64,000 nt of DNA from Boseongicola aestuarii (GTDB taxonomy: Bacteria > Pseudomonadota > Alphaproteobacteria > Rhodobacterales > Rhodobacteraceae). The notes beneath the pieces were generated by a model. The model saw nothing but the letters and a program-made list of their open reading frames with translations, did no database searches and was not told the origin of the DNA. Positions 62,848 to 64,000 of this stretch are shown here, one piece after another (position 1 is the stretch's first letter; each line of letters opens with the position of its first letter). Made by a program: the position numbers and the translations under genes. The stretch spans positions 62,001 through 126,000 of the forward strand of contig NZ_FXXQ01000010.1 in the NCBI RefSeq assembly GCF_900184815.1, in the 5' to 3' direction.

Positions 62848-63813
62848 GTGCAAAGACGACAGTTCATGACAGCAATCGGAGGCGTTTTTGTCGCCGCAAG
62901 CCTGCCACTGCAGGCGTTTGCGCAGTCCGCGACGCTGAATGTTGTGGCAACCACGGGCATGATCGCCGACACGGCGACCCGCGTGGGCGGTGATCTGGTC
63001 CACGTCAAAGCCCTGATGGGGCCGGGTGTCGATCCGCATGCGTACCGCCAGACCCGCACCGATATCCTTGCTATGGCGCGGGCTGATCTCGTGCTTTGGA
63101 ACGGCCTCTATCTCGAAGCGCAGATGGAAGATTTCCTTGCCGATCTGGGTCGCAAAACTCCCGTCCGTTCAGTCGCAACGGCGGTGCCTGCCGATAACCT
63201 CGTCAGCCACGATGACTACGCCGACCGTTTTGATCCGCACGTCTGGATGGATCCAAGCCTTTGGAAATACGCCGTCGCCGCCGTGCGCGATGCGATGATC
63301 GAAGCCGCGCCGGACAAGGCTGCGACCTTCACGACAAACGCTGATGCGTACATCGCTGAGTTGACCGGGCTTGCGGCCTATACGGAAACTTCACTGGAAA
63401 GCATCCCGCCCGATGCCCGCGTTCTCATCACCGCCCATGACGCCTTCAACTACTTCGGACGTGCCTACGGCTTCGAGGTGACAGGCATTCAGGGCATCTC
63501 GACTGAAAGCGAAGCGGGCGTGAACCGCATCAGCGAGCTTGTCGATATGATCGTCACGCGCAGGATTGGCGCGGTCTTCGTCGAAAGCTCCGTCTCCGAT
63601 CGCTCGATCCGCGCTCTGATTGAAGGCGCTGCCGCCCAAGGCCATACCCTCAAGATCGGTGGCGAGTTGTTCTCCGACGCGATGGGCCAGCCCGGCACCT
63701 ACGAAGGCACCTATGTCGGCATGATCGACCACAACGCCACAACAATTACCAACGCACTGGGCGGCAATGCCCCTGTGCGCGGCCTGAATGGCCGCTTGAG
63801 CGCAGGAAGCTAG
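62848..63813 (+). CDS. Manganese/zinc ABC transporter substrate-binding protein (cluster A-I)
   Basis: The 321-residue protein starts with a Tat-like signal, MQRRQFMTAIGGVFVAASLP, cut near AFAQS. The A-I binding-protein fold follows: VVATTGMIADTATRVGGDLV, GPGVDPHAYRQTRTDIL, DPHVWMDPSLW, GISTESEAGVNRI and GMIDHNATTI. Probable metal ligands are His in DPHAY, His in DPHVW, Glu in TESEAG and Asp in MIDHN. A His-His-Glu-Asp set is that of manganese binders (PsaA/MntC/SitA); zinc binders such as ZnuA use a third His and a His-rich loop, absent here. It is followed by an ATPase gene. Confidence 0.9.
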   Translation: MQRRQFMTAIGGVFVAASLPLQAFAQSATLNVVATTGMIADTATRVGGDLVHVKALMGPGVDPHAYRQTRTDILAMARADLVLWNGLYLEAQMEDFLADLGRKTPVRSVATAVPADNLVSHDDYADRFDPHVWMDPSLWKYAVAAVRDAMIEAAPDKAATFTTNADAYIAELTGLAAYTETSLESIPPDARVLITAHDAFNYFGRAYGFEVTGIQGISTESEAGVNRISELVDMIVTRRIGAVFVESSVSDRSIRALIEGAAAQGHTLKIGGELFSDAMGQPGTYEGTYVGMIDHNATTITNALGGNAPVRGLNGRLSAGS

Positions 63814-63822
63814 GGAACACAG

Positions 63823-64000
63823 ATGTTACAGCTCGCAAATGCAGAGAACGTCCGGGCCGAAGCGCAATCCTTGCGCCAAAGCCCTTTTGCGATCCGTGGA
63901 TTGACGGTTTCATATGACCAGAAACCTGCCGTTTTCTCGGTAGACGCCACAATCGAACCCGGCAAGCTGACGGCCATCGTCGGTCCCAACGGCGCTGGTA
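63823..64000 (+). CDS. Metal ABC transporter ATP-binding protein (3' partial)
   Basis: Starting at ATG 63823 with AGGGA ahead, the visible 59 residues read MLQLANAENVRAEAQSLRQS and PFAIRGLTVSYDQKPAVFSV. They then run into Walker A (AIVGPNGAG) at the window end. It is the partner ATPase of the manganese-type binding protein nine bases upstream. The N-terminal extension of about 20 residues before the first strand is a little longer than usual. Permease genes should follow outside the window. Confidence 0.88.
   Translation, partial: MLQLANAENVRAEAQSLRQSPFAIRGLTVSYDQKPAVFSVDATIEPGKLTAIVGPNGAG

Overview
The window looks like a chromosomal segment of an alphaproteobacterium of the Rhodobacterales, most likely the Roseobacter group. 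This is inferred from the gene families: glycolate oxidase glcDEF, a stand-alone malate synthase G, the aerobic cobaltochelatase pair cobS/cobT, pntAB, an ALDH16-type dehydrogenase beside deoC, and many ATGA or TGATG stop/start overlaps in GC-rich DNA. The genus cannot be fixed from the sequence alone.

Left end (1-7.4 kb): the tail of a polar-amino-acid ABC ATPase abuts the wreck of a denitrification locus, a nirK with an internal deletion and a frameshifted nirV. After it come a small lipoprotein, a palindromic operator, and a GbsR/MarR-type regulator with an RND efflux pump.

7.4-12.9 kb: an elongator tRNA-Met borders an accessory region of lower apparent GC. An MFS exporter, a GNAT-like unknown protein and an HTH regulator with a PAS-like C-terminus form one leftward cluster. 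It is bracketed by two diverged direct copies of a noncoding element, each with a hairpin and an iterated 10-12 base motif. This is the best candidate here for an undescribed system, perhaps small-molecule signalling and export; that reading is inference.

12.9-27.2 kb: an ALDH/SDR pair, then a glycolate oxidase operon carrying an unexplained small membrane protein. Two secreted trypsin-like proteases precede an hsp20 gene that has an RpoH-type promoter and a ROSE-like RNA thermometer. Further on are ALDH16, a DUF1272 protein, deoC and a hydrolase-OsmC fusion.

27.2-50 kb: mostly core genes: a ClC channel, DUF427, aminopeptidase P, cobT/cobS, a chemotaxis receptor, a J-domain protein, bolA, gatB, tandem lytic-transglycosylase-like proteins, a PlsC acyltransferase, malate synthase G, a class I GATase-like hydrolase, a HemG-like flavodoxin, a D-lyxose isomerase-like cupin and kynureninase.

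50-64 kb: pntAB with a strong terminator, a pseudouridine synthase and a beta-hydroxyacid dehydrogenase. A tungstate-binding protein follows a decayed ATPase tail. A leftward B12-uptake operon (btuC-btuD-btuF-tonB) sits behind a cobalamin riboswitch. Divergent from it, a manganese-type ABC transporter begins behind an 18-base direct repeat. The cell therefore appears both to make cobalamin (cobS/cobT) and to import it. Four copies of a dispersed intergenic element occur at about 17.0, 25.9, 46.5 and 54.2 kb.
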